Shown here: positions 9,392-20,213 of the stretch, one piece after another | How the letters are laid out: each line of letters begins with the position of its first letter | Numbering within the stretch: position 1 is the stretch's first letter | From: Chaetomium olivaceum | Taxonomy: Eukaryota; Ascomycota; Sordariomycetes; Sordariales; Chaetomiaceae | Direction of reading: 5' to 3' | Assembly: GCA_039881045.1 (NCBI GenBank) | Contig: JAYWVB010000018.1 | Span: 248,001-312,000 of the forward strand | DNA length: 64,000 nt | Position numbers and translations under genes: made by a program | Notes under the pieces: model-generated | Seen by the model: only the letters and a program-made list of their open reading frames with translations | Database searches by the model: none | What the model was told of the DNA's origin: nothing

Positions 9392-11030
9392 AATACGTGT
9401 TAGGGCAAAATACGGGAGGGATTTTCACGGGTTGGCTAATAGTCCTACTTGATCGAGCATAGCTCCGGACGGAAAACTGTTGCCTTCGGCATGGAGAGCC
9501 TGGGAAGACGCGAACCGGGCGGTCGCCGTGTTTACGGTTTGAATTGAGTTTGTGGGCGCGATGCAGGTTTTTGGTTTTGTTGTGCTGTCAAAAACGAGAA
9601 TACGGTAATGAGAATGTGATGGCGAGGTTGAGGAGGAGCGAGGGACAGATCAGGATGGCCGTCGAGGAGTCAGACGGGATTTAAGGGCGTCCTCAGGAAC
9701 CGCCAGGAACACAGGCATGCGGTTGCATCCAAGGGCTCCACCTGGACCGCAGGGCTCGCCCACAAGGCTTGATTTGTAGTTGCTGATTGGATGAATATAG
9801 CTTGTGGCTCAATCTCGAAATCCGTCCTCAATGTGGCAGTGCTGTCCTCAATTTTGGCGGTCGCCCCAGGTATACAGTACCTGGTACATGACCCCTGTGA
9901 CAACTCCTGGTATTTGAATAGCACAACATTCTGTAAATTTTAAGGGTGCTTCACGCCGTACCGGTTGTGACAGCTGCGTTCTGCAACATGTAAATTACTG
10001 ATATCTATCCTGTTTGCTTTAGATGTGATTCGTTTGCTCGGACAAGAGCCATCAATGTAGATGTACATTGAGAAACCCGACCGCCACCCTGGTCATTCTG
10101 GCTGAGTCCCCGCCTTTTGCTTCGCCCCGCATATGCCCCGCTTACCCTCTCGGCCTGACATGACGGCCCCTCCGGGCCTCGATTTTCCGGCCGGATATGG
10201 GGAGTCGGGACCGGCTGGTTTCTGGCGACCGTTATCTGAAGCCACGGCAAAGAAAGGGGGGAAAGAAATCGAGGAAAACCTCGTTGAAAAGATGTAAATG
10301 CTTACAAACCTTGGCGGTGGCACGAAATGAAAGTTGTTTGGGGAGAAACAATATTTACCTTCGTCCTTCTTTAACTAGGTTCCCGTCTTGTACTCGAACC
10401 TGACCACGGCCGGACTGAAAGATTCCATGACGTGGTATCTCGTATAATGGGCGGATGTCAGTTACGCCACGGTTCTTAAAAAAAAGGCCAACAGTCAACC
10501 TGGCTGCATGTAACTGAGCTCGCCAGACAGTTTCTATCCAGTGACTAAATAAAGAACTTGGTGGGTTATCATCTTTCAGGGTGCTGCAGCTGCCGCGAGT
10601 TTTCTGATCGGAAACATGTCGTTAGGCTTCGCGGACTTCAACGGGGAGGCCATTAGATTTTCCGTTATGGCGCCGGCGTGAGGTGAATTGGCTATACTGA
10701 ATATTATGGGGGCGGGCGAAGTCATTACCGGATGCGAGAGCGCCACCGCCAATCTTAGCCAACTGGGGCAGGGTGTTTGTCAACTGGGACAAGTGGTTGC
10801 GGGAAAGCGGGGTGGTTTGAAGTCAATTTTAACGCTACCTCCTTGCCCGTAGTACATACATGCACTATACTATACCTACGTCAAATCTAACACACAAACT
10901 TAGACCGACACGTCCAATAAACGAAGCCCGTATCCAAGCGGAAAGTCTGCCGCTTCCGGTGCCTTTGGGCTTGAGCTACATCCACATCGAATATCCATGC
11001 CCACTGTACGTGCATCCATTGCCACTGGCC
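9392..11030. other. Gene-poor region
   Basis: I see no supported gene. Only short open frames are present, without domains or splice-linked continuity. One A-run (10478-10485) and a few low-GC stretches occur, but no repeat with clear termini. Confidence 0.5.
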
Positions 11031-11032
11031 TA

Positions 11033-11425
11033 CTACCTATCGTAAAAGGACTCACCAGGGAACCGATCATCCCGCCTCCAAGCCATCTCCCAAGCTGGAT
11101 GCGCATAATCCCTATTAAACCAATATTCCTCCAGCAACCCGAGCTCCGCGCGGAAATCATCCGACAGTCCGGGCAGCAGATCACGCACTTCTGGTTGCGC
11201 CTCGACCATCTTGATCCAGAACTTCTTCCCGGCCTCGGACAGCTCATCACGATCAACGAGCTCGCGGGCCGCGAGACCTTGTAGGTGCGCAACCGCTTCC
11301 ACGTTCAAGAGGATTGCTGATTTCCGGCGCGGGGATATACTTCTCCTCCTTCTGCCAGCGCGCGAGCGCCCAGCACCGGAAGAATCCGTACGCCTGGATG
11401 ATGGTGGCGTTGTTGAGCTGTCCCC
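11033..11425 (-). pseudogene. Remnant of a protein gene of unknown function, frame broken
   Basis: On the minus strand two overlapping frames together give a smooth protein-like sequence. One covers about 11425-11306 (with RGQLNNATIIQAYGFF and WQKEEKYIPAPEIS). The other runs from about 11308 down to 11033 (LVDRDELSEAGKKFW, DYAHPAWEMAW). They join only if the frame changes near 11305. I do not recognise the family. The upstream frame meets a stop near 11430. A relic, or a gene with a sequence error, is the simplest reading; it could be intact only with unseen introns. Confidence 0.4.
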
Positions 11426-11689
11426 TGTATAGTACTCAATCTTGGGGAGTACCCGTGATCCGGAGAACGCTACGACGTGACTGGAATATCACGCAGGTAT
11501 ACAATCCAGTGTCCAACACGTGCATGAGGGACACACGTACCTTTTTCAAGGTAAGTGTAAATGTGAGGGTGGCTCCGACAACAGGAGAATAGAGCCAGTA
11601 GGTACCAGCGTTTATGCCCACCATCCATTCGTTCATCCTGATCACCTACAAACTCGTTGTGTCTGGGCATGCCTACTGCGTCACATCCC

Positions 11690-12075
11690 GCTACAACTAG
11701 GAACACCCGCTTTCCAACATGACCTTCACCGACGAACCAACCACCAGTACCAGCACCAGCGTATAAGACCCGACGCGCACGCCAACCACCACAACAACCT
11801 GACCCCGTCCCCCTCATACCATCCCTACGGCTGCTACATGGGCGAGTTCGCACTCAAGACCGAGGGCATGACCGCCTCGCTGTGCTCCAGCACCTACCTA
11901 GCCAGTCCAACACGCTGTTTGGGCTACTGCCGGTGCGGTAACGCGCTCACCCCCGGCTCCCTGCAGCTGCCCCCCGGTCAGTGCGGCGTCAAGTGCATCG
12001 GCGACGACAACGGCTCTCACGGCACGCGTGGGGCAACGACCATCAACTTATTGTCTTCGTACAGAACGTCGCCTG
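11690..12075 (+). pseudogene. WSC-domain gene relic
   Basis: The plus-strand frame encodes a passage resembling a WSC carbohydrate-binding domain: PYGCYMGEFALKTEG, then MTASLC, GYCRCGNALTP, GQCGVKCIGDDN and a closing NLLSSY. The order of Cys residues, the CGN and the final S-x-Y fit the family, but the GRECYCGN-type core is altered. Just upstream a different frame reads as a TSTSTS linker. There is no good start, signal peptide or continuous gene, so I call it a decayed fragment of a secreted or wall-sensor protein. Confidence 0.45.
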
Positions 12076-13308
12076 ACGCGCCAGCGACGACGGTACCAAC
12101 GGGGGGATGGACCGAATGGGAGTGCAACCAGTGCGTGGGGCGTGTCATTGGGCTATTCCATCGCTTCGTTGTGAATGAGCCCCGAATAATCCACATGCTA
12201 CGGGTAATCACTTAAGGATCTTTATGGCATGCTGCTCAGAAATCTGGCCTGCGGACACCCCATAGCCTTTAGTCGAAACGAAGGTACATACATATTCAAG
12301 AATGGGCCCTCCACATGTTGGGCGCAATTTGCAGGCCCAACCGAAGACGACAAGGTCCGGAGACAGCCTCATCGTAGCATCCTTCTACCGTGGATGAAGT
12401 ATCGTTTCTGAAAGGCGACATAGGTACCTGGTAAAGTACCCTATTGCTTGGTGGTTATGGGTTGGGAATGTGGGGGAAAGCGCAGCTGAAGACACCGACC
12501 TTGTTGAGCGTATTGAGCGCTTGAACGTGGAGGACTTCCTCCTGCTCGCAGGAGTCATGAGGTACGTCCATCACAAAATAAATTCTTCCTCATCTCTTCG
12601 TATATCCGGCCCGTAGATCGAAAACGGCTACAAGGCTTTGATGTCAGGAAATTACGACGGGCAGCCGGCTCAGCTGAGGCGTGGTTCAATACCGGAGCGG
12701 CAGATTCCGAGAACGTATCGTGTTGCTTGCCGGACGGGCAGCTCGGGCAGAATGCATGGCCAAGATTGAGACGGCTGGTCTTCTCATTCCTACGACTACC
12801 GCACCTCGAGAGCACACCCATCTAAAACAGGTTGCCACCTAACCGCAGTAGCCGGTGCTGGCACTGGCTAGAACGGGCCGCATCCTTATGCAAAGGGGCG
12901 ACACATTGTCGGGACGACAGTGTTGATTTAGAATAGCCGCCGCTCTCCCCAATCTGGCCATGGTGGCAGAGCTGCGTTGTAACCACGATGGTTGCGCTCG
13001 TGCATTGCACCGAGCATTGGCCGATGAAGGGCTTGCACGAGAGCGTGCCCGTCTAGGGTTATGTCGAGGGATAGTATTGACGCAAAAGAAGCGGAGATCT
13101 ACGTCGCCAAGACGGTCAACTCATTCGTTGGCAGACTTGTGTTACCAGGGGCTTTGCGCGAGATACCTTGATTGGTTCTGTATCCAGCTGAAAGGTGGGA
13201 GGCCGACGGTTCAATGTGGAATTCTGCAGCTCAGTCAGAGAGAGCTTGCGCATTCCGGCGTGAGACGAGAGCCAAAGTGGATCTGTTTGTAGGAATTTCT
13301 ATACCTTC
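12076..13308. other. Gene-poor region
   Basis: Nothing is supported. Short open frames on both strands lack domains, and no repeat termini or RNA gene were recognised. Confidence 0.5.
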
Positions 13309-13794
13309 TCAAGAACCTCTTAACAGCGGTAATCCTTGATACATTTCGGGCGCCAGGAGCTTGGGTGCTCGATGGTACATAGTAACCCATATGCCGACAT
13401 GGAGGGTCTGGTCGGGCTCAAGGCCAAGGGCACAGGTCAAGGTAGGAACCTTTCGTGCCAAGAAGGTAGCAAAAGGAACACGGGTTGTTGGGTAGTGCTG
13501 CGTCATGTATGAAGCTGGACAAGAACAATGTTGCGTAACGCATTCGTCAACCTTCTGTTTGTAGATATCATTCTCCCGAGGGGTGATACTGCTTGTGCAT
13601 CTCAGCTGGCACAAAATTCTAGAAATGCTTGAACTATACTGAAATAAGAAGAGACGTTTTACCCGAGGTTCGGCTGTCTCGCCAAGCAGCTCAGCTTCAA
13701 CAAGCTTGACTCTGATTCGACACTCATCAGCTGAGATCATGAAGTCCCGCTCGAGGAAAGGTGTTGTTGCCTGCATGTTCATGACGAGGTGCAT
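13309..13794 (-). CDS. Hypothetical protein, weak
   Basis: The minus strand is open from an ATG at 13794-13792 (MHLVMNMQ) to the stop at 13309, about 161 codons. There is no recognised domain, signal peptide or membrane segment. A GTAAAA...TTTCAG pair in the middle could be a short intron. It faces away from the lectin gene, leaving only about 280 bp between their starts. It may be a small lineage-specific gene or a chance frame. Confidence 0.25.
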   Translation of the reverse strand: MHLVMNMQATTPFLERDFMISADECRIRVKLVEAELLGETAEPRVKRLFLFQYSSSISRILCQLRCTSSITPRENDIYKQKVDECVTQHCSCPASYMTQHYPTTRVPFATFLARKVPTLTCALGLEPDQTLHVGIWVTMYHRAPKLLAPEMYQGLPLLRGS

Positions 13795-14073
13795 CGTTGA
13801 TTGGTGATAGTACGGCGCCTTTATCGCAGTGTGACTGCGACAGCCCTTGCTGTTGTCTCGCTTGTGTTGACAGGTGGTGTGTCGGTCAGAAGCTGCTGAG
13901 AGTCTCTGCCAATCACGAAAAAAAGACAAAGTACCTTGTTAACGGGATTGACACCATATAAACCCTCGAACTTTCCGCCTTCTAACTACTGCTAAACCAT
14001 CAGTTCGCGCATCGAATCATTCACACACGCACATCAACCTTTGGAAGGAACATCTCCATCAACAACTTCAATC

Positions 14074-15262
14074 ATGTCCGTTGTACTTCTCCCCGATTCC
14101 CGCATCACCTCAATGGTGCTGGGAAACGACATATTTGCATATGCACAGGCCTATGACGGCGATATATACCAGTTCGTAGGCGCTGTCGAGAATGCAGTTA
14201 CCTATTACGGCCAGAGGAAGAAGTCAGGCGTCATCATCGAGCGTATGCGCGGCAGCAAGCCCGGGCCTAATGCTCCCAAGCTGTTCACTCCGCTCGCCGC
14301 TGTATCGTTCGTCGATGAGCTCAACAAGCCGATGGCCGAAAAGGTACGTAACTCAGACATAGTACCCCGACACTGTTGCCTGACTTTATCCGGATTCAGT
14401 TCGTCTTTTATCTAGACGACAACAACATCCTGCACGACCAGTACTACAACTCGACCACGAACAACGAGTTCCAACACGGGACTTTGTCGAGCCTGAAGAT
14501 CGAATGTGCTCATTACTCGTCCTTGGCCGCCGTCACCATCAGGGGTGACGTTGTGAACCACATGTGTGTGTTCTACCAGACCCCTGGCCAGGACGGTGCC
14601 GTCAAGATGGTTAGTTTTGCCGGCTGGCATCGAACCTGGCACCAGGGTGAGGCCAACCTCAGGGACCCGCCTCTCTACGGCACCTCTTTGACCGCGGTGC
14701 CTCCTCGCCCGGGTTATCTCGGACGGAGTGGTTCCGGCGCAGCGAACGCAGGGCAGCCGATATACTATCTCCAGATGGATAACAACGCCGTGGGTAGTGG
14801 ACAGGGCACGTCAGGTATGGATACGTCACTCGCAGTTTCAGTCATGGTTCCCTTCTAACACTCCAACCCGCAGAGCCTCTCCCACTGTCAGGCTACGATA
14901 ACGACGGCCGACCGGTGGCGTTCCCACCCCACACAAGCCTTACCGCTGTCGACAACGGCTCGCAGCTGCATCTCATCTACAAGTCCCACTCTGGAAAGGT
15001 GAAGGTCATTCGCCTTGACCCCAACCAAGGCCTGCAAGTGCCGGAGCTCTTCTTCCACGACCTTAACGTGGCACCCAGGAGCTACATAGCCGCGTGCCTT
15101 GCCCCAAACACGGGTATCAACACCAGCATCGTCATGTTCTACCAGGTTCTCGACGAGGTGTCCAGAAAGGTTCAGATGACGGCCAGGGTTGTATCCAGGC
15201 CCACCACCGCCGCCAGCGGCACCCAGTGGAATGTGTCGGACAAGGAGATTCTCGGAATTTGA
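14074..15262 (+). CDS. Fucose-specific-lectin-like beta-propeller protein
   Basis: Three exons (14074-14343, 14400-14814, 14874-15262) joined at GT-AG introns give 357 residues. The sequence shows repeated blades of the fungal fucose-lectin type: short strands with Gly/Ser/Asp turns, IYQF, VFYLDDNNILHDQYY, HLIYKSHSGKVKV and IVMFYQ. The length fits the usual six-bladed propeller of about 310 residues plus an extra. Such lectins bind fucosylated glycans and in some fungi act in defence or host recognition. No signal peptide is visible (start MSVVLLPDSRITSM), as is common for this family, so a cytoplasmic or unconventionally secreted protein is likely. The start is the first ATG of the frame, in a tATCATGTCC context. 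The gene converges on the secreted protein gene at 15930-16657. The assignment to the lectin fold is from overall pattern, not from a full alignment. Confidence 0.75.
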
Positions 15263-15592
15263 GATACGAAACGCACAATTGTGAGATTGGGCATCTAACT
15301 GCACATGATCTAATGTGGTGGTATGGGAAATATGGGGATTTACTCTCTGTTACACGCTCTTTTACCGTAGCTATCAATCCATGACTGTTTTTATTGCATA
15401 CCGTTTCCGTACGTAACTGCCTGTTTGTCGCTCCGCCCGTAGCGTGCCCTTCTGACTACTATGATGAGGGTGGTGGGTGGAGCTTTACCTACTTGTAATC
15501 GATGCTACCTACATTTACCCCCTGGCCACTGTGCGGTAGGCCAGCACACGGGGTTCTCGCCCTCATAACGGATATTGGCACACCTGAGTGTC
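15263..15592. other. Intergenic after lectin gene
   Basis: Presumed 3' UTR and spacer; no gene or repeat is recognised. Confidence 0.5.
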
Positions 15593-15656
15593 ACATATGA
15601 CCATACCTACATAATACTGGGGATCGCGTCCGCTCTCATCTAGTCAAACAAGTTGA
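15593..15656 (+). pseudogene. Truncated 5S rRNA copy
   Basis: The first 60 or so bases of the 5S rRNA gene at 19829 recur here with substitutions: ACATATGACCATACCTAC, then GATCGCGTCCGCTCT and CTAGTCAAACAAGT. The similarity stops after CAAACAAGT, before the internal control region is complete, so this is a 5'-only relic. Dispersed 5S pseudogenes of this sort are known from Neurospora-type genomes. Confidence 0.85.
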
Positions 15657-15929
15657 CTCGCACGTTGCCAATGAGTCAGAAACCAATATCATCATTGGAC
15701 TACCTGCCTGTCCCGCCCGTGACAATTCTAATCTGAAGGATAGGTACCTATGCAGATACTCATCGAAGTAAGTTATGAGGAAAAACCGTACCCTAGAAAA
15801 GAGCCGGGTGAAAACCTCCTACTACCTAGGTACACATTTCTCCAACAGTTTCCATCCACCTTTCTAGCTCAAGGAGAACCTCAAAACGGAATGAAATCCC
15901 TAGCTATTGAAGGCGTAGTAGTAGTCGGT

Positions 15930-16657
15930 CTAACAGTCTCCCGCAGCAACAATGGTGTTTCCTCGCCGCAAGTCGAATGCTTGACCAAGAGTCCGGCCAT
16001 TGCCATTGCACTGATGGGCAATATCTTCAGCAGCATCCCCAATCCACCTGCAGGGTTTCCAAATCTCGTAAGGATTGTCTGTTGGGCCAGGTGTGAGAAT
16101 AACAGTCCCTCATTTTGTGTGGGTGATGGATGCGCTTACCATTGCAATAGAGGATGGCAGAATCCCCGGAGCAGCTGACGCGCTCGCAGGCGCCTGGGCC
16201 GGGAGCGCCACGGCAATCGCCAGTAAGGGCTTGGAGATATTGGATGCCCTCGGAAAGGGCATTTTGGTTCGATGAAGGGGTCCATCCAGAGGGGGACCCG
16301 CAGTTGAGAACCTGGGTCTGCCGCGTGTTCAAACCGTCACGGGCATTGAGCGGTGCAGTGAAGTTGTTAAAGATGCTGTAAGCTGGGTCGAGAGCCTTCG
16401 CTTTTGCCTCAATTTCCTAACATTCAGATGTTGGTTTGCGCTGCTGCTGGTTTCCAAGGGGAGCGAAGATGGAAACATACCTCGAAAGTATCGCCAAAAA
16501 GGTACACTAGCCCCCCGCCTTCTTCCAAGACACCTCGCCAGTGGATTGGGCCCTCTACAATGGTATAGGACCGCACAACAGGCGAGCCAAAAACGAAGAA
16601 GCTCGAGAAGCCGAGCAAACAGCCCACGGCTGCACGCAAGATGGAAACCTGGAGCAT
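15930..16657 (-). CDS. Small secreted cysteine-rich protein (Ecp2/Hce2-like pattern)
   Basis: Three exons on the minus strand, 16657-16481, 16416-16140 and 16078-15930, join across GT-AG introns of 64 and 61 nt to exactly 200 codons plus stop. The ATG at 16657 opens a signal peptide (MLQVSILRAAVGCLLGFSSF) with likely cleavage near FGS. The mature part has cysteines in the order NCGSPSGW, GDCRGAPGPGACERVSC, ILYCNDNPYEI, KPCRWIGDAAEDIAHQC and a final GDC. The order of an LYCNDN-like box, a Cys followed by an A-x-x-I-x-x-C helix, a GQAFD box and a terminal Cys resembles the Ecp2 (Hce2) group of fungal secreted effectors. I cannot confirm that membership without a profile search. An in-frame ATG 105 bases upstream exists but would bury the signal peptide. 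Confidence 0.75.
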
Positions 16658-18173
16658 GATGATGAGAGGCTGCTGGTGGATGGGAAAGCGTGTGATAAGC
16701 TGATGGTGGTGAGGGGGAGAAGATTCGGGGTGGAAGTTGGTGTTCTTATATACCCAAGGCACCTGTTTAAGGCCGGCCTGGGTGTCTGAAATGTTTAGAG
16801 ACTGTCATGTTTGCTTGCACGGTTGGAATCTTGAAGGATTGGACCCCGGAATTCCTTGCAGTCGTCTAAGAGTCCGGTCTCTTGGCATCACTTGCAGTTT
16901 TCCAAGTCTTTGTTGGCATGGCTTGAATGGGCACACTTTCCCGTTAGATTCAATATTACAACCCGTTGTTGCATTGCCCAGATCTCCACTGTATGGCAGC
17001 CCCCAACCCAGTTTCCAACTTGGTAACATATCCAACTCACACACTACTGTCCACACACAAACATAGACGTTCACACGGACCTCGCAGACACTTTATGATC
17101 TCACAGGGCCAACCAGCATAAACTTAGCAAGTCCGGCGCTACGGGAACCGTTGAATACATGGGTCGTAGGACAATGCCGTGGATTTCTCTATATCGCTTT
17201 GCGCGACCCGTGACGTACATCCCAAATGGATGACCGATTATAGGTGAAAGGGGATTGCACTAGACTTGACATGCACGCACGCTCAACTGCCTGAGTGATC
17301 CTCTGACCCTCCTGCAGGCATGGTGCCGCCGCAGCAAATTGTGCTGACAGCTTTTGCGTTGTTTTTCTGAGTCTTGGTATTTTGCCCTGCCTCCCAAGTG
17401 TTCCGTTACTGACACAGAAGATTGGCTGGGCTCCCATACGGCCCGCCCTCAAGTCCGACTACTCTCCTTGATTGGCCAAGGTAGGTACATCTGCACCTTA
17501 CTGCAACCGCAACCCTGCCCTTTAATGCCTCCAAACCCCTCCTCTACAGACCCGCGGGGTTTAAGGTGGGATTTTGTACGAAAAGCCCAGGTCGCTTGGA
17601 CATAGGGGAGGCCGAAAAAGGCCAGATAAATGTCTTTTGACACTCGAGACGTTGCGGTCGTAGGGGGCGCAGCAGTGTTGATTTGATTTGAAATGAACTA
17701 TCGGGCTTAGCATCGGGGCTCAGCAGCGCACAAGGCCTAAAGGGCTCGGAAACGTCGAGTTGGGCCATCCCTAAACCCCTCTTCTATAACCCAACGATGT
17801 TGGAAGAGTCTAGATTTAGCACCAGTGCGCTGTGGTTGATAGAGGCAAAGATTGCAGCGAAGCCGGCTTCTTGCTCGTGGGACCGTGTCGAGAGCTTTGG
17901 GTGTATGTTGGGTTACGTGTGTAAGCTGTGAGGCCAAGGCCTGGGTCCAGGTCACCGGGCTGTGGTTGATTACCTAGTTGCGCTTCGGCAGTTGATGTGG
18001 TTGGACTCCATTGCATCCGTTACAGTCTAACATCTCTCAGGGCTCCGTCTCTCGAGAAGCGGTGGCGGTTTCCGAAAGACCGAGCCGAAAAAGGTCTCAG
18101 GGTTGACCATAATTACCACCCATCTAAGCCCACACTCGAAGGGAAACACAAATTATAACACACCGTGGCCGCC
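16658..18173. other. Intergenic region
   Basis: I see no gene. The phrase AAACCCCT(C/T)TTCTA recurs loosely at about 17528 and 17772, and GCTGTGGTTGAT recurs at 17829 and 17959. These hint at old duplicated fragments, but no element ends are visible. Confidence 0.5.
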
Positions 18174-19302
18174 TCAGTAGTACCGGCGGCGGTACCCGGA
18201 CGGGTGGCCGGACCACCATCTCGAGTATGTGCTGTAGTCTACCAAGACAAGTCAGCGTGCTCCACAGCCATATCATCATCGAAAACTCACCTCGCGCCGT
18301 ACTGACTCCCAACTGGTCCGCCACATTGACGTACCCCTCGGCATTCGGCTTCCCGCCCTTCTCTATCGTCTTAACCATATCCTCATCCCCTTCCCACATG
18401 CTCCGACAGTACGGACACGTCACATCGCCGCGACCTCCGCCCCCACCGGCCTGCCTCCGCTTCGTCGCTGCCCACGTCTCAAAGCAGCCCTTGTGCACAT
18501 TCTGCCCGCACACCGCGCGGCACCACACCACCGGCTCCTCCTGGTCAGTGGCGTCCATCTCCCCGAAACAAATCGGACAGTCTCCCTCCACCGGCTTGCG
18601 CTTCCCGCCCCCGTCCCTCTCACGATCACCATCCCCCCCATTACCGTCTGCAGCCTGAGCCAGAGGCGGAGCCGTCTCAAAGATCTCCCTCAATTCCGCC
18701 TCCAACAGCGCCAGCTGATACACATACTCAAACTTGGCCCTCAGCACCCGCGCCAGCACGTACACGACGTGTTTGCACTGGTTCCCCTCGCGCGCGTGCG
18801 GGCAGTTGCAGGTAGGCTGCCGCGCGATGGTGACCGTGTAGATGTTGCCCGTCGAGCCTGTCAACTCGACTGTTTCTTCGGGGCAGTCATCATCGTCGGC
18901 ATTGCTGTGGCGGACGGGGGAGAGGACGTAAAAGCGCTGGGTCGTGGCGCGTGCGTGGAGGTCGGCGAAGGATTTGGGGGGTTGGGGGCGGAATCTGCAG
19001 GGGGGGAAGGGCCGGGGGTTAGTTGGCTGGGGTGGCAAGGTGGGGATTGGGCGGACATGCCTTCGCAGTCGTTTCTCTGTTGTGGGGGCCGCGGTGGGCT
19101 TTGGGAGGCGCGCCTCTTTGGGGGTTATGGCTGGTTGGGTGTCGTCGACTGTGTTGTGGAGACGCACCTTGTTTCGGGAGGTGACGGCAGGCTTCTTCTT
19201 TGCTGATGCGTTCGCCGCGGACTCGGTGTGCTTGCGCTTTCTGCTCGATGCTACAGTAGTCGCGGGTGGTACAGCCCTGGAGGCGGCAGAGTCAGCACCC
19301 AT
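18174..19302 (-). CDS. SWIM and RING zinc-finger protein, putative E3 ubiquitin ligase
   Basis: Two exons, 19302-18291 and 18238-18174, are separated by a 52-nt GT-AG intron and give 358 residues. The N-terminal 110 residues are basic and Pro-rich, with nuclear-signal-like KKK and RKRK clusters. A SWIM finger follows: C165-N-C167 ... C176-K-H178. A RING-type finger spans about 242-299: C242, C245, C261, C265, H270, C273, then C296 and C299 in the CPYC box. The second exon adds an aromatic, basic tail ending RRRYY. SWIM plus RING is the arrangement of MEX-like ubiquitin ligases. The substrate is unknown. A long acidic and Gly-rich linker (about 210-240) separates the two fingers. Confidence 0.88.
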
Positions 19303-19828
19303 TGTTTCCTTCTTCCTAGTATCTGTACTCTCCGAATGAGTTCAGGTGAAATTGGTTTCGTCGGTCAGACCTGGGGGTAAAACAGTTGATCGCTCGGTGA
19401 CGGAGGGATGAGGATGGCGCATTGATAAGAAGCTGCTTTGTGGCGATAAGCTCGGAACGGGAACCCCTGTCGGCGCGGGAAAGCCGCGAAGTCAGGTGAG
19501 ATACCCTAACCCTTGGAAAGTTGTCGCGCGAACTTCCAGATGAACCAACCAAAAGTGCTGGCTCATCGCCCGTTAAAGTGTGAATGTTGACGCGGCTTTT
19601 TTCTGCCAAGCAGAACGATAGGAAACCGAGGCCAAGTTCTTTTGGGAGGATCATCTGTCCGGCGAGCCATCCACACAGCCGACATCGGCTGCCCGCCAGC
19701 TGCTGCGCAGCCTCCGCCCCGCTTTTCCACGACACCCTTTTTTTTTCCCTTCGTTGTTTTTCGAATGAAATATTTTATGGGCCTCACGACCTAAACCTTC
19801 ATGAATGAGACTTGCGCACCCGACTAGT
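19303..19828. other. Spacer between SWIM/RING gene and 5S rRNA
   Basis: Presumed promoter of the minus-strand SWIM/RING gene. No gene is recognised. A T-run lies at 19737-19746. Confidence 0.5.
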
Positions 19829-19947
19829 ACATACGACCATACCTACTTGAAAATACGGGATCCCGTCCGCTCTCCCCTAGTCAAACAAGTAAGGGCCGAA
19901 CTAGTACTCAGGTCGGTGACGACTGGGGAATCCTCGGTGTTGTATGT
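19829..19947 (+). rRNA. 5S ribosomal RNA (dispersed single gene)
   Basis: About 119 nt. The first bases ACATACGAC pair with the last GTTGTATGT, forming helix I. Internal landmarks of fungal 5S are present: GGGATCCCGTCCGCTCT, CAAGTAAGGGCCGAACTAGTACT and GGTGACGACTGGGGAATCC. A T-rich run (19946-19960) directly follows, as expected for RNA polymerase III termination. A lone 5S gene among protein genes, rather than in a tandem rDNA array, matches the dispersed 5S arrangement known in Sordariales such as Neurospora. Confidence 0.93.
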
Positions 19948-19960
19948 TTTTTTCTTTTTT
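19946..19960 (+). terminator. RNA polymerase III T-run after 5S rRNA
   Basis: Two runs of T interrupted by a single C lie immediately at the 3' end of the 5S gene. Confidence 0.7.
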
Positions 19961-20213
19961 GCCAATCTCAAATTACAACGCTTTGTGGACGAAGACCAGG
20001 CAAAGTACACAATACGGTTCAAGTTATTATGTCCAGCCTCGGGAACAAGGAATAAAATGCTCGCACATTTTGAGCGTAGTCTTTCACCAGCGTCGATGGA
20101 AGTGAAGATATCGCTAGACAACAACGATCTCATTGAAAATAAAAATAAGATTACCCAGAACCGCCATCCAAAAAGAAACGCTCATACTTACCACTCTCAA
20201 CCAAACCCCTTCC

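Noticed and set aside
17527..17970. Loose direct repeats suggesting an old transposon
   Set aside because: Matches are short and imperfect, with no inverted termini or target duplication.
18493..19206. Plus-strand 237-codon open frame opposite the SWIM/RING gene
   Set aside because: The minus strand carries two recognisable zinc-finger domains with correct splicing; the plus frame is its shadow.
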